Shown here: piece after piece, positions 1-12,366 of the stretch
Layout of the letters: each line of letters starts with the position of its first letter
Numbering within the stretch: the first letter of the stretch is position 1
Source of the DNA: Sabellastarte sp. h YS-2021
Taxonomy: Eukaryota; Annelida; Polychaeta; Sabellida; Sabellidae
Assembly: GCA_964017235.1 (NCBI GenBank)
Contig: OZ024936.1
Coordinates: 46,241,028 to 46,305,027, forward strand
Direction: 5' to 3'
Length of the DNA stretch: 64,000 bases
The notes under the pieces: model-generated
The model's input: the letters and a program-made list of their open reading frames with translations, nothing else
Database searches by the model: none
Told to the model about the DNA's origin: nothing
Translations under genes and position numbers: made by a program

Positions 1-24
1 ACAGCATCAGTAGAAATAGTAATT

Positions 25-251
25 AGAGTAAGAAATCTGAAATTCGCCACATATCTGAAATTCGCCACATGTCAAAATACTAATAAAATAAATGAATTGT
101 GGTGAGATTTGTTGACTGTATAGTATATTAAGGCTTTTTGAACTGAAAAATACCAATTTTTGCACAAAAACATCATTTTCTTCATAAAATTAACTAAGGT
201 TTTAGAGGTGGCGAATTTTAGATTTCTGGCGAATTTTAGATTTCTTACTCT
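25..251 (-). mobile_element. MITE family 1, copy A
   Basis: It starts AGAGTAAGAAATCTGAAATT and ends AGATTTCTTACTCT. Each end carries a near-duplicate of the motif TCTAAAATTCGCC. The 226-bp body has no coding capacity. Orientation is opposite to the copies at 9941, 13085 and 14267. It lies directly before exon 281, so its right end forms part of that intron's 3' region. Confidence 0.85.
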
Positions 252-280
252 GATAGATGTCCCTGATTTCAAATTTTCAG

Positions 281-481
281 AAGAGCAGAGCAAGACCACT
301 CCATACCACGTAACAGAAAGTCACGTGCTAGTGACAACTCTAACGCCACCTACCAGTCCAACACCTCCAAAGATACGCAGGCCAGCACGCAGAAGTCTAG
401 AGGGTTTGCACTGGGTGGAGGTGGTGGAGGGAATAGAGGACCCGACGATAGATCACCTGCCAGAAAACCACCACAGCCACA
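281..481 (+). CDS. IQ-motif gene, first exon in window
   Basis: The acceptor is TTTTCAG before 281 and the donor CA|GTAAGT after 481. The first base completes a split codon and two bases are carried over. The frame chosen gives a Ser/Asn/Thr-rich stretch and then SRGFALGGGGGG and DDRSPARKPPQP. This frame is preferred because it is the one whose phase joins exon 12269, giving RRPPVKRHDGVFHAKP. A longer ORF on the same strand in another frame (160-531) starts in intron and MITE sequence and breaks the splice phase. The poly-Gly run and basic SPAR patch suggest a disordered segment. The upstream exon must lie outside the window. Confidence 0.72.
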
Positions 482-1269
482 GTAAGTTAATTTATAGAGT
501 TGAGCATATGCTGCATATTACCTATAAATAAATAATTTATTATAAATATTGATTTCTAACCTCCTGTTAACTGAACAATATGCGACTCTCCTGATACAGT
601 TGGCTTATTGAGGTCTTGCTTTATTTGAGGTTTTTGAAATAGACAGTGGATGAAACATTCATTTCAAATACAGTAGTAATTGTAGCCCTTGCTGATGTTA
701 TCATAAACTGGCCTCCAAATAATCTAATCTAATCTACTGCTTTGCAATCGCAGTATCTTCCCCACAAAGGGGAACTCAGTGCGCTAGTTTAACAAAAAAT
801 CATTTATCATAGGGAGAATGAGCCATTTCTTTCCCTTTGAAAAAAAGTATACAATATGAGCGATTGTATTAATTATTTGTCAAAGAAAAAAAATATTTTG
901 ATGGTTACTCTGATGCTCCCTTAAATTTTAGTATAATCATTAGAATATCTTAATTTAGGTTGGAGTGGTTAACTGGTGTTCACTGCTTTGAAGTTTTAAA
1001 AACACAAACTGATGTCGACATTTCATGTATTGCAGAAAGACCTGACATTTAACAGAGCCAAAACAAATATTAAACTAAACCAAGTAAAACATATACAAAT
1101 CTACACAAATATAACCATAACACTTTGAATATTCTTAAGCATTTTATAGACTGTATATCTCACCTCTGCTCACCTATGATTGGCCAGCTTCATGGTCACC
1201 TTGGCAACAGTGTGAAAAAACCAAAGTTTTGTCTTGTAAACTTGTTTACTTTAGAAATACATTTTTATT

Positions 1270-2078
1270 AACCCCAGCCCAAAAAGGCTGGTTTTATAGT
1301 CGTCCCCTGCACCATCCAGGCGGCATAGGTGGCACCGTGGCAGGCCTAAAGCTTGTGGGTGTTCTGCAGCCTAAAACCATGCACGCATTTTCGACGTAAA
1401 TTTACCCCAAGAGGATCTACAGCTGATTAGGTTTTGTGGGGTATCCAGCAATAACTGTTGCCATGGCAACAGATTTTTGAGTCTTAAATTTGGGGATGTT
1501 CCACAGCCTAAACTCATTGACATAATATTATATTCACCAAATTTTCAGGATATGTTCACCCCAAGAGTGTCTAGAGCTGATAAGAATTTTGTGGGTATCT
1601 GGCAACAACTGTTGCCATAGCAACAGTTTGAATATTTTTGGGTTTCAACATTTGTGGGTGTTCCACAGCCTAAACCAATGCATAGATTTTCACCAAATTT
1701 TTAGAATATGTAAACCAGAATAGGATCCAGAGCTGAGGTTTTGGAGGGTATCTGGCAACATCTGTTGCCATGGCAATGCATTAAATACTTTTGCGGTCAA
1801 AAACTTCAGAATTGAAAAAGGGGCGCTATGAAATGGATGTTACTACAGTAACTGTTGCATTTTTGTCTCACACCGGCCAAGGCTGGTTTTAGGAGATTAT
1901 GAAATGCCTTCTGTGCGCGCGTGCATGCGTGTGTGTGTGCGCATGAATGTGTGCGCCTTTGAATCTTACATTAACTTTTTTTATGGATTCTGTGTACTTC
2001 TTACAACTGAAATTGTTCCTAAGATTTTCCAAGATCTCAATGTTGTTGCCCATTTAGTTGTACCTGTAGGCTGGGGTT
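1270..2078 (+). mobile_element. Tandem-repeat foldback element, family CAGCC ('pearl'-like)
   Basis: It starts AACCCCAGCC and ends GGCTGGGGTT, a perfect 10-bp inverted repeat. The start is itself a hairpin (arm CCAGCC, loop CAAAAA, arm GGCTGG). The body has about three diverged units marked by CAGCCTAAA at about 1367, 1504 and 1666 and by GTTGCCATGGCAAC palindromes. There is no ORF. The architecture resembles Helitron-related pearl elements of oysters (known group, my inference here). Confidence 0.62.
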
Positions 2079-2555
2079 CTTGCCTACCGAGGCTGGCTAT
2101 TTTTTAGTGCTATTATTGCAGGTTTAAATGTTAAACATTTCAATTTATAATAAAACACGGTTTTAATTATGACTAACCTGCTTCATAATTATTAGGTTAT
2201 TTAGCTCTAATATAGTGAGTTAGTGGTTAACCATTAGGAAACAGGGACAGCCAACCACTAAATTAGACGGACCTATTCAGAGTAAATCTAAGGTGTTAAT
2301 TTCATGTCAAGGATTGATTTAAACAGAGTATTAAGCAAGGCAGTGACTTTGTTAGGAAAATGAGACTGTGCATCTCTTTGAAAAAAAGTGATCCAAATTG
2401 AGTAACAGCATTTTAGTAGTACTTGACTTAATCGCAGATCCACATGTGCCCCAGATTTACATATTGCAAACAGTTTTGCAGATCTTGAGGTGCTAGAGAT
2501 TCTTGCAAATACTTGGGTAAATTTTCAAATAAATGTCATATTTTATATATTCATT

Positions 2556-4296
2556 AAGCGTCCCGCAAGGGACGCTTGTTTGTGTATGGGAGACCTTCAA
2601 GCTCCGCCGGCTCCGCATTTTGATTTCCTTATAACTCTGTAACCGTTGGGTGGATTCTATTCAAATTTGGCAGGTTTATGCAGTAGCCTTGGGGATTTCT
2701 TTTGAATATGCTGCAGTGACATTTCAACCAATCAGAGAGGTCACATGACCAAAAATATCTTTTTTTGATGGGGAAGCTTGTCCGGATGATAACTTGAAAG
2801 GGATCTTATCAATTCACCTGAAACTTGGCAAATACATTCATTCTATTAAAATCTGGAAATCATTAGATTTTGGCAGTGATTGGTTAAGAAATGGCTGAGT
2901 AATTAATGATTAATTAATCATTATGAATTTTCCAAATAAGGAAAACACAAAAATGCTTATATCTCGAAAACCGTGCTAGATAGAGCGATTTTGACAAAAT
3001 TTTTGACCCCCAGGGTATCTCTGCAGAGTAGCTATCCCAATTTTGAAAAAAATTTTGTCTCGCCAAAAATGGATATCTCTGCAGAGTAGCCATGCCAATT
3101 TTCAAAAAAATTTTGTCTCGCCAAAAATGGCGGCCATTTTAAATTTTCGAATTTTGCGCAAACATGGCAAAACACAAAAATGCTAATATCTCGAAAACCG
3201 TGCTAGATAGAGCAATTTCGACAACATTTTTGATCTTCAGGGTATCTCTGCAGAGTAGCTATCCCCATTTGCAAAAAAAAATTGTCTCGCCAAAAATGGC
3301 GGCCATTTTGAATTTTTTGCAAAAATTGCAAAACATAAAAATGCTTATATCTCGAAAACCGTGCTAGATAGAGCGTTTTCGTCGAAATTTTTGACCCACA
3401 GGGTATCTCTGCAGAGTAGCCATGCCAAATTTTCAAAAAAAAATTGACTCGCCAAAAGTGGCGGCCATTTTGAATTTTTGAATTTTACGCAAAAATTGCA
3501 AAACACAAAAATGCTAATATCTCGAAAACTGTGCTAGATGGCGAATTATCTCTTAAAAGTATTGCAGATAGCCAATTTTTCTCAAATGAATCATTCACCT
3601 ACTTTTGGAAGAGCTTTCACATGGTGAAGTTTCAGACCATAGCTAATTACTCACCTACTCAAAATGAGTAAATGCGAATTATCTCTAAAAGTATTGCACA
3701 TAATTCTAATTCTAATAGCACTTTTATAGCGCTTAATCTCCGTCAAAAGACAGACTCTAAGGCGCATCACACAAAAACATTGTTCAATATTCAAAAACCA
3801 ATATCTCTTAAAAGTATTGCATATAGCCAATTTTTCTCAAATAACTCATTCACCTACGTTTGGAAGAGCTTTCACACATGAAAATGAAAAATTGTGAATA
3901 TCTCGGAAAAGCTATTTCTTCTCCTTTAATGCTCGGTGGGAGATACACACTGTGGCAGTGGTCTTGTTTTCAAAAATTTTTGTCTCACCAAAATGGTGGC
4001 GATTTTGAATTTTAGAAGTTTTTGCAAAACACAAAAATGTTTAGATCTCGAATTCAACAAAATTTTTGACCTGCTGGATATGTCTGCAGAGTAGCCATGC
4101 CAATTTTCAAAATATTTTTGTCTCGCCAAATATAGCGGCCATTTTAAATTGCAAAGCACAAAAATGCATATATCTTGAAAACCGTGCTAGATAGAGCAGA
4201 CTGCGCTGACTTTGGTTGCCACAACAGTATAAGGCTAGGAATGGAGCATTTTCTTAATACTTTAGCACTCACCTTTATATCCTTTTCGGGACGCTT
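2556..4296 (+). mobile_element. Tandem-repeat foldback element, family GCGTCCCG ('pearl'-like)
   Basis: It starts AAGCGTCCCG and ends CGGGACGCTT, a perfect 10-bp inverted repeat. The start folds into a hairpin with arms AAGCGTCCC and GGGACGCTT and loop GCAA. The body holds units of about 160-170 bp marked by ATATCTCGAAAACCGTGCTA (about 2959, 3186, 3347, 3517) and ATGGCGGCCATTTT, with further degenerate copies at about 4020-4190. A foreign AT-rich segment at about 3670-3880 interrupts the array. There is no ORF. Confidence 0.66.
3690..3800. repeat. Dispersed repeat piece with CTCCGTCAAAAGACAGA motif
   Basis: It contains GCACTTTTATAGCGCTTAAT and CCGTCAAAAGACAGACTCT. The complementary pattern (AGATTCTGTCTTTTGATGGA then GGTTAAGTGCCATAAAAG) occurs at about 49840-49890, and a shorter one occurs at about 18897-18930. 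It is shared dispersed repeat sequence of unknown class. Confidence 0.5.
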
Positions 4297-4578
4297 TGTT
4301 TTTGCTATGCAAAAACATTATCTTTTTTTTTGCGAGCGATCCTCTAGTTAATTTATAGATAGAATGCTTCACATTGGTAACGTTTTTGGTTGTGATTCTA
4401 AAGATATTAAAAACTATAATGATCATGTAAAATCCCATAAGGTAATGTATATATTAAGAAAACAATTTACTGGTTCAGCATTGGTGTGAGTTATTGCTTA
4501 GGTAACCTAATAATCGGTTAGTACGATTAATTGCTTCAGCCTTACAAATAAATATCTTTTAAGATTAATATTTTTGTC

Positions 4579-5059
4579 CTTTCGCTACTGAAGGAACATT
4601 ATTCCATGGGGCTGTAGCTACATGACGTCATATCACGTCAGAAACGCCAATGAAGTAAAATAATATCTCACTACCTTATGCACTTTATTTGCGGTATTTT
4701 TCGGTATATTTCATCAGGAATTGATGAAAGTCGAATGGGAAAATTCGTGGGAATTCCCCAAATAAAAATAACCACGAGTACACAATATGCAGTTATATGC
4801 CTTAAATATGGCAATATTTACAGAAAGCAGTTAAAATAGGTGAAATGGTGAATTTTTCTATAAAATATAGCATAACTTTCATTTAAAATACTTAAAAAGT
4901 CAGTTTAATACTGATACACCAAACAAAACATATAACAGTACACTGAAGGGAAAGAAGAAATATATATTATTGCCCCCTGTCCCCTGTAATTATTGCCCCC
5001 TGTTCCCTGTAATACACATTGATGTCGACTGCTAGTTGACACACATGGTAGCGAAAGGG
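4579..5059. mobile_element. Possible piggyBac-type MITE
   Basis: The left end CCTTTCGCTACTG and right end GGTAGCGAAAGGG are inverted, and TTAA follows the right end (5060-5063). TTAA targets and ends beginning CCCTTT are typical of piggyBac-derived MITEs. The left TTAA is not preserved, so the class is tentative. Confidence 0.45.
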
Positions 5060-5396
5060 TTAAACAATTTAGAATAACCATGGCTACATAATAGGAGTCA
5101 GTAAATCACTTTCTTTGTAAGTTTTCACTGAATTGCTGGTTCCCAGAGCTAATATAAACCAACTTTTCGTCTCTCAAAGGACTGGTTGTTTAAGTATAAC
5201 TTTACTCGTAATGGAGGCCCAATATTTGCTCTTCAAACAAAGATTTATTGGAAATGAGATACTGTATAACCTGAAATTTTCACAAGGCATTGATATTAGC
5301 TATTTGAGTAAGTGAGGATACATACTGAAAATAAATTCCTAGTGAAATTTTAAATCACTTATTCCTGCTGTTCCATTTTTGCAAGTTATTGTAAGG

Positions 5397-5430
5397 TGGG
5401 GCGGGGTGGGCGGTGGTGGTGGGGGTGGGG
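5397..5430 (+). other. G-rich tract, possible G-quadruplex
   Basis: GGGG, GGGG, GGG, GGGGG and GGGG runs occur within 34 bases in an otherwise AT-rich intron. It could fold as a quadruplex in the sense transcript; one loop would be about 10 nt or use GG runs. Confidence 0.5.
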
Positions 5431-6767
5431 TTGAAAAGATTAGCCTTATGATGTGCTTCCCAAGCCAATGACTTAAAATAAAGATAACCCATAAAAATAA
5501 GCCCCGACCACTCTAGCAGCAGTAATTTAAGGAATTCCTAAGATTAGTATACAAAGTCTTAATCTCAATTGTTAATTAAAAATGTCAGTTGTGACAGTAG
5601 TGTAAATGGTAGACTGGTATACTGTATTTAATTAGATAAGGAAAGTCAAGTCATTTTGGGGCAGTCGGGAGGTAGATTCCTGGCAATGGAACAGGGGTAT
5701 AAGATTTGAAAATCAGTGGAAATTTCTTCCAGCTAAAATATGAGCTTGTACAGTATTTTGAGTCCTTTTTTCGGGAAAATAAAGTGTGTGTTTGTGTGTG
5801 TGTGTGATTTTCCCTGTGATCTTGTGTGTGGTTTACTATTATAATTCAAGTGCTTGAATGTGTGGAATTTATTAATAATGTATCAAATATCAAGATAATA
5901 AAGTGTGGAAACAGGTTTTTGTCATTTTATATTTAAGAAAAGATAATTACTTGTCATAAGATATACAATAAGATGTGTAAAATTTGCCACTGTAGTTTGA
6001 AATTTCACCTTTGGAACACCCATTAAAGTAAAGAAACAATAAGTAAATGTCAAGAAAATTTGCGTTATATTAGATAAATTACCTTAAATAATACCAAAAA
6101 TGATAAATGTATTAGGAATGTCCCAGAATTGAAAGAAAAGTAAAGGAATTTCCATGGTGATAAGGCACAAGTGTTGTGGCAAATTTGCCATTTCTTACTC
6201 GGCATGCTCAAAGGTTTGGTGATTTTCGATTCCAGTCACATGGGAATTATACACTTACTGTTATTGAATGTCCGCTATTATAAGTGTTCATAATATTGGA
6301 ACAGATGAAATCAGATTCCTACTTTACCTCCAGATAAATGGGTCAATTATGTATAGTAAAATACTTCTGCATATGTGCATTCACCGAGATGTGTAATAAT
6401 TTTAAAACTTTGGATTTTTTTTGTTCATTTATTTGTTTGTTCAACTACATCACCTTGGCAACCAGTGGGGCTCTGGATTACCCAAAACTCTGGGCCAGAA
6501 ATAAGTCCAGGAAAGACCTTTGAGCATGAGACAGTTCCAGTGACCCCCTCCAGTGATCTTACATGCTACAAACAAAACATAAACTTTTTCTGATGGATCC
6601 TTTCCTGTTTCTAGCTCTAAAAAGCTTTCCAAAGTCCATCAGAGCATCTGAAAACTTGGATGACTTCAAGCCCAAAATGAAAATTTATATACTTGCTAAG
6701 TACAAGTCAAATGAGTTAGTAAAATGCGTATTTCGGATGTCATTAATATATCTAAATTGTTCTGTTA

Positions 6768-6870
6768 TTAGAAATAATTTGCAATTATCAACCATACAAA
6801 TTTGAATTTTTTTTCACTAACAAAGCTTAACACCAGTTCATCACAGTGTAAATCTGTTGCCAAGTCACTT
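6768..6870 (+). repeat. Dispersed repeat, copy 1
   Basis: AATTTGCAATTATCAACCAT, followed by CAGTTCATCACAGTGTAAAT and CTGTTGCCAA, matches 11138-11240 in the same order. No terminal repeats are seen. Confidence 0.5.
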
Positions 6871-8024
6871 AAAAGTGTGAATTACAGATAGAAGTGCAAA
6901 AGTGGTTTAACATTTAGGAAAATATTTTTCAATTAAAATTTCGGTATTAAATGAAGAAGAAAACCAGGTATGTCACAGCAGTTCAACTTTTTTATGAATC
7001 ATGCAATCATTGTAAAATGATTTACAATAAGCCATCTAACTCTGCTTGTGAACACAATTTATAACATGAGGTCACTATTTTGGTTGTAACAGAAACAGTA
7101 GTTTCCATAAATTGACCCAGTATGTCAACAACAAGACACATGTTCACGTTCCCAGAGTGCGTCCCACTCAACATTCAGTCATTTGTAAATACCCAAGCAT
7201 TAGATTTCTACTTCAGGAAAACATTTAGCCCCCAGGGTGATACAGAATAATTGGTCTCTAGTGTTTCACCTATTTTAACCTCAAAGTCACTTTGCTATGT
7301 TAAGTCCGGTACATATTTTAAAGTGAAATTTGGTATTTTAATTAAGAGTTTTGTATACTTTGAAGTGTATCAGCATTATCTATTTTAATGCAGTAATTGT
7401 AGATGTTAACTGTTCACTTAGTTAGGTTTAGTTCAAAGTAATTTCTTACTACATGCAGTTTTTTTGAAGAAGAAGAAGAACGTTGGATACTATTACAGCT
7501 TCACGTTGTGTATCTTTGTATTTGTTACTCAAAATTTGGATTATCATGAATATATGAAACATTGCCTGATTTCAAATAAACACCTTAATTGTAATTTTTA
7601 TTATTATTTAATTTTTTTTTTCCAAAAAAGTGCCTGATAAAAAATTAGGCTAGAACAAGTTGTTTTTTTTTTCAGGATAAAATATCAGACACTTTATTCC
7701 TGATTTTCATGCAAAAGTTACATTTTAAAACAGCTTGTTTCAAGGCAATTTTTTTTTTTTTATGAAAGTTTTTCTAGAATGGTGAATATTAAATAAGGCC
7801 GTGGATTGACATTTGTGTTTATCATCCACACTGTTTTCTTCATTGATACTTTAGTTGGTTACGACTAAAATGTGCACTTGGTTACACAGATATGGGTCGG
7901 TTCCTTGTAAACTTTTACTGAGTCTCATATCTCTTCCTAAGTCACAGCAATAAATATTTATAAAGGCAAATACAAATACCAAAGTACTCATTAAAATACA
8001 GTCCTATAGTTCAAATAAACTTCA

Positions 8025-8297
8025 GGGCCCAGTTTCACAAAGGCCTACTATCTCCTTAGTAGGCTGCTAAGTGCTAGTAGTCTACTAAGCCTGTACTATC
8101 TGCTTCACTGAGATAATTCTTTACTGTGGTAAATAGTAGGCTGTCCTCACTAGAAGCCCTGCTATCTCTGGAACTTGATAGATCCCAAATATCAGCTCAG
8201 TGGAACACTTTTGTAGTGGCTACTAAGGGCCTACTAAGATCTAGATTCAATAGCATACTTTCTTCTATATTGAGTAGACCCTTGTGAAACTGGGCCC
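8025..8297. mobile_element. MITE with GGGCCCAGTTTCACAA ends
   Basis: The left end GGGCCCAGTTTCACAA and right end TTGTGAAACTGGGCCC are a perfect 16-bp inverted repeat around 240 bp of non-coding DNA rich in CTACTAAG/CTTAGTAG motifs. No clear target duplication is visible. Confidence 0.8.
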
Positions 8298-9940
8298 AGG
8301 TTTACTAGATATTGAAAATAATTAATGCCCAGGCCATAATATATGGGAAGAATACGGTATAAATAGTATAGTATTCTTTGTCAATTCTTCTACACTAATT
8401 TTCCTCTTCATTAGTGTTGCATAATATATTTCTCTAAAGAGAATTCTTTAACCACAACAAATATGTGCATTGGAAATACAGTGTTTGACTCAATGATCTC
8501 TGAGCACTTTAGCTTGGGAAGACTCACAACTGCTATTAACTATTATTATTATTATTATCCCTTTTATGTTCATAATCTTCTAGCCCAAGTAATTATTTAA
8601 GATATCTCCTGTATCTATTATGTATATAAATAACATTTGTGTAAATTCTTCTCATTTATAATTAATATGACATACCACTCGCACTGTGTCTTGAAAGTGA
8701 TTGCATTTGTTTTAACATTTTGCCAGATAAGACTCTCAACCAGCCTGATATAAATTTTAATTTGGGTAAATTGTATGTGTCCAGTTCTATCTAAATTTGT
8801 CCTGCAGTGGGTAGGTTTCAAAGAGCTGGTAAAAAATGCATGGTTTAGCTGTCTATAAAATGGGGGTCAGAGATCTGAGTTGTTATTATTATTCTGCCTG
8901 AATTCATTAGAGATCAGAAACACAGTTTTATGTATTGCTTGAGCAGAATTTTACTAAGTAAAAATGGTTGCATTTTACAAGAAAAGTATGAAAAAATTGT
9001 TGAAACTCTATTTTTGTGACTTGCTGACTATATTATTCCTATCTCCTGCAACTTGAATTGAAGGAAGGCCCAGGTTGTATAACAAGAGCGTAACAAAATT
9101 CAAATCAAAGTTTCTATCAAGTTTGGCTTGGTAGAAACTCCAATTGGGCTTTCAACCAAATTTAGCTTAAATTGGAGTTTCTGCCATGACATATACAGTA
9201 AAAAATCATCAGTGTGAAAAATTTATTTACATGTTAGTAACATTATTTCATTTTTAAAAAGTTATTTGAAGTGAACAGATTGTGGAAATTTTAAATTGAA
9301 ACCCCAAACATAGAAGATAAATAATACAACAATGCAGGTACATAACGTACCAGGTCAAAACAACTGGTTCAAAACAATACAAAGTCCTCGTGTCTTCAAA
9401 GACCAACCAGCCACTCTCAAATACTGAAAGTTACATAGTAGTAATTACTCATATTTACTCTTTACAAGCCCAATATTACACATCCCAGCAGCTTTAAATC
9501 TGTAATCCAAGAATTATCTCAAAGGGTGTGATTAGACCTGTAGGGTCCAGACTCCCAGACAATTTATCAACATGACAGTAATAGTCATGTAGTTAACTCC
9601 CCATAAGCGGGAACCAGATGAAGCACTTTGTCGCTTTAAGTAGCCTTGTCTTGTATGCAGAGATGTATGTATCAGGTGCTAAAGAAAACTATTGAGTTTA
9701 ATTCTCATGCATTTATTTATTTTTTTTTTTTTTTTGCAGCTGAGTTTATACGAAATCAAACAATATTGGTTCTGGAAAATTTAACTGGTAACAACGCCAA
9801 ATTTACCTTATGGCATTTACTGAAACAGTTTTTGTGTCCCAGTTTCTAACCCCTTTTCCATTTGAGAAAGTTGACCATGTGTTACAACGCATGTGATTCA
9901 TCAATGATTACCTTCTTCAGTGGTGGGTTCTACTATGTAT
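8298..9940. other. Intron sequence, little seen
   Basis: AT-rich intron with the hairpins at 9111-9182, an ATT run at about 8542 and poly-T before 9737. No exon, RNA gene or transposon ends were found. Confidence 0.5.
9111..9139. repeat. Short hairpin
   Basis: The arms GTTTCTATCAAG and CTTGGTAGAAAC surround the loop TTTGG. A second imperfect foldback (AACTCCAATT / AAATTGGAGTTT) follows immediately, to about 9182. Confidence 0.6.
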
Positions 9941-10165
9941 AGTAAGAAATCTAAAATTCGCCAGGAATCTAAAATTCGCCACCTCTAAAACCTTAGTTAA
10001 TTTTATGAAGAAAATGATGTTTTTGTCTAAAAATTGGTATTTTTCAGTTTAAAAAGCCTTAATTTACTATACAGTCAACAAATCTCACCACAATTCATTT
10101 ATTTTATTAGTATTTTCACATGTGGCGAATTTCAGATAAGTGGCGAATTTTAGATTTCTTACTCT
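9941..10165 (+). mobile_element. MITE family 1, copy B
   Basis: It begins AGTAAGAAATCTAAAATTCG and ends TTAGATTTCTTACTCT, with the TCTAAAATTCGCC motif twice at the left end. It is very similar to copy D at 14267 across its whole length. Confidence 0.88.
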
Positions 10166-10256
10166 AATTACTCTGTAACTAGACAATCTTACCCAACAGA
10201 TGGGACCAAAACATTGTGAAGTATGAAGACAATCACAACTGTTAGCAATACCAGTA

Positions 10257-10491
10257 CTGCCTTGCTACCAATTGTCGCCGGGTACCAATTATCGCCAGAT
10301 AGAATTCAAATAGATATAACTTCACCAAAAGTAGCATCCCAAGTCTCGTAAATAAGGTACAACTATTTCCAAAGTGAATGGAACAGATACACAACAGAAA
10401 GCTTTCAAAATATGTGACCATTACTGAAATATGAATGTTTTATTTTCTGGTGGCGATAATTGGTAGCCGGCGATAATTGGTAGCAAGGCAG
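10257..10491. mobile_element. MITE with ~41-bp inverted ends and TA target duplication
   Basis: The left end starts CTGCCTTGCTACCAATTGTC and the right end is its inverse, ending TTGGTAGCAAGGCAG. TA flanks both sides (10255-10256 and 10492-10493). Each end contains two direct copies of CTACCAATTRTCGCC. A TA target suggests a Tc1/mariner-mobilised MITE (inference). No ORF is present. Confidence 0.88.
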
Positions 10492-10493
10492 TA

Positions 10494-11944
10494 GTGAACC
10501 AGTGTTCTGCTATTCATTCTATTTTCACAGAAAATATGAAAACTGGAAAGAATATTTAAGAACCAGTCATTGAAAACGTCACATCTTGAATGGCTGATAT
10601 TTCAACAAAACAATAAACAAAAACCCATAAATTTGGTTTTAATAGCTCATATTTTTATTTTATATTGGGTAAGAATTGAATTTATGAACTATAACGTGGT
10701 TGTGAAGAAATTTCCAGTTTTAAATAGTATCTCATTTTCATTTGCGGTTGATATTTAAATATTGACATAAATCTCTTCACTTAAATTAACTATGTGGCAT
10801 TTACCATCTATATGTTACAATGTTTTCTTTGCATCACATGTGGCAAATTGACTTTAAATATAGTATTTAACCTCTCTGACTTGACTGAGGCTTTAGCCAG
10901 CGAATTCTACTTACTAAGTTCCCCTTAAAGGGCTTTGGCCATAATATAGATCTATGATTCCTTACTTTCAGTTTCAAGATTATATGTAATTCGTAAAGTA
11001 TATTATTAGTGTGGTATTCAAAAACTATGTCACAAATTCTCAGCAGATTTATGTTGTAAGAGATTTTATATTTCATTCTAAAGTCTAATTATGGGACTCG
11101 TGATACTATTGAAAGCAGCATAGTGTCTAACATGTGAGAAATAATTTGCAATTATCAACCATATAAATGAGATTTCTCCTATGTTTCCCTAACAACCTTG
11201 ATATCAGTTCTTTACATTGTAATCTATTGCCAATTTACCTGTGTGAACTCCAAGAAAATGACCATGAAATTGCCAACTGCAATAAATTTACTATGAAGTG
11301 TTTTGACACTGTCTACATCGTAGGTGTTTGAAGATTTATTGTGCCAACCCATTATTATATTTTCTGTTGTATATTTTTGTAACAATATTCTAATTTCTAA
11401 GGTATGTTGCAATGGAAGAAAGTTTCTTATATTTTGGCAAACATGACCTGACTACATTCGAAATACAACCTCTGTTACCTCCTTCAGTCAAAAGCTCAAA
11501 ACTTTCTGGTAACTGTCTGCAAAGGCTTAATTCCACTGTAAGCCACCTTGCCTCTGTGTGTCTTCTCTGGTATGTTCTGGCTGTGTTAATGGACCAACTG
11601 TTAACTCACTATGTTTATGTATAGCTGCAATTTGGAGTCAGGCACATGATGGAGCTCAAGCACTATACATGTACATGTCCTTATTATATAAAATGGTTTG
11701 ATTAGATGAAAGATCCCTGAATATGAGACATTAGTTTAATCTACTTGGCCAGTACATGTTGCATAATCAATGGATAATTTTGCAAAATATTGCAAATATT
11801 TAACAACTGTAAGATTTAGAAAAATGTTTGTAAGATTTATGAACATTATACATGTAGTCGAAACAGGGGAGTTAATGGAACTTAAATTGTAGGCAGTTGA
11901 ATATGGTATTTCTAGACAATCAAATTATAATATGGATGAAGTAT
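10494..11944. other. Intron sequence, little seen
   Basis: AT-rich intron with dispersed repeat copy 2. The short ORFs here have no family resemblance and no splice-compatible context. Confidence 0.45.
11138..11240 (+). repeat. Dispersed repeat, copy 2
   Basis: AATTTGCAATTATCAACCAT, then CAGTTCTTTACATTGTAAT and CTATTGCCAA, parallels 6768-6870. Confidence 0.5.
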
Positions 11945-12150
11945 AAAGGTGGCATAATTTTAAAGAATGTGGCATGATATTTAACAAAAATTCTATTAAA
12001 TGGCATGATTTTTTTTAAAAAAAAAAGTGGCACAGTTTAAAAAAAAATAAATGAAGTATTATTTTTTTTTGTTATTTGGCATGAATTTACAAAACCTGCC
12101 ATGATATGTTAAAAAGTGGCATGATTTAAGAATAAAAGTGGTACATATTT
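11945..12150 (+). repeat. Degenerate tandem repeat of GTGGCATGATTTTAA type
   Basis: Variants of (G)TGGCATGATTTAA recur about every 20-45 bases between poly-A and poly-T runs. It ends about 120 bp before the exon at 12269. Confidence 0.6.
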
Positions 12151-12268
12151 TCCAAAGTTGATTGTTTAAATTGCTCTCTCAGTCTTTCTACCATGAGAAG
12201 GCTGCTTCATGATATTGTGATTCTTTGAGTCAAATGTTTTGTTTATTTCTGAGTTTCTTATTTATCAG

Positions 12269-12366
12269 GAGAAGACCACCTGTCAAGAGACATGACGGGG
12301 TGTTCCATGCAAAACCCACCAGACATAGCCGCAGTCCGGGTACAGGTCATGTAGATTACGACAAAG
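12269..12366 (+). CDS. IQ-motif gene, basic Pro/His exon
   Basis: The acceptor is TTTATCAG and the donor AAAG|GTAAGC. The exon is 98 nt: one base completes a Gln codon, 32 codons follow, and one base is left over. It reads RRPPVKRHDGVFHAKP, then TRHSRSPGTGHVDYDK. The composition is basic with an RSP motif that could be phosphorylated. No domain is recognised. It fits between the exons at 281 and 13377 only in this frame, which supports both neighbours. Confidence 0.8.

Larger units (their letters stand above)
5064..8024. other. Intron sequence with few recognisable features
   Basis: AT-rich intron DNA. It holds a short TG repeat at about 5787-5807 and a segment at about 6768-6870 (TTGCAATTATCAACCATA...) that is repeated, diverged, at about 11138-11240. 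No exon with a matching phase was found. Confidence 0.5.

Noticed and set aside
160-531. 123-codon ORF on the + strand as a gene
   Set aside because: It starts inside a MITE and uses a frame that does not splice to exon 12269. The overlapping frame from 281 gives low-complexity but coherent sequence with correct phases.
2914-4159. Short ORFs with LYLARFSRYKHF repeats
   Set aside because: They arise from the ~165-bp tandem units of the foldback element and show no conserved domain.
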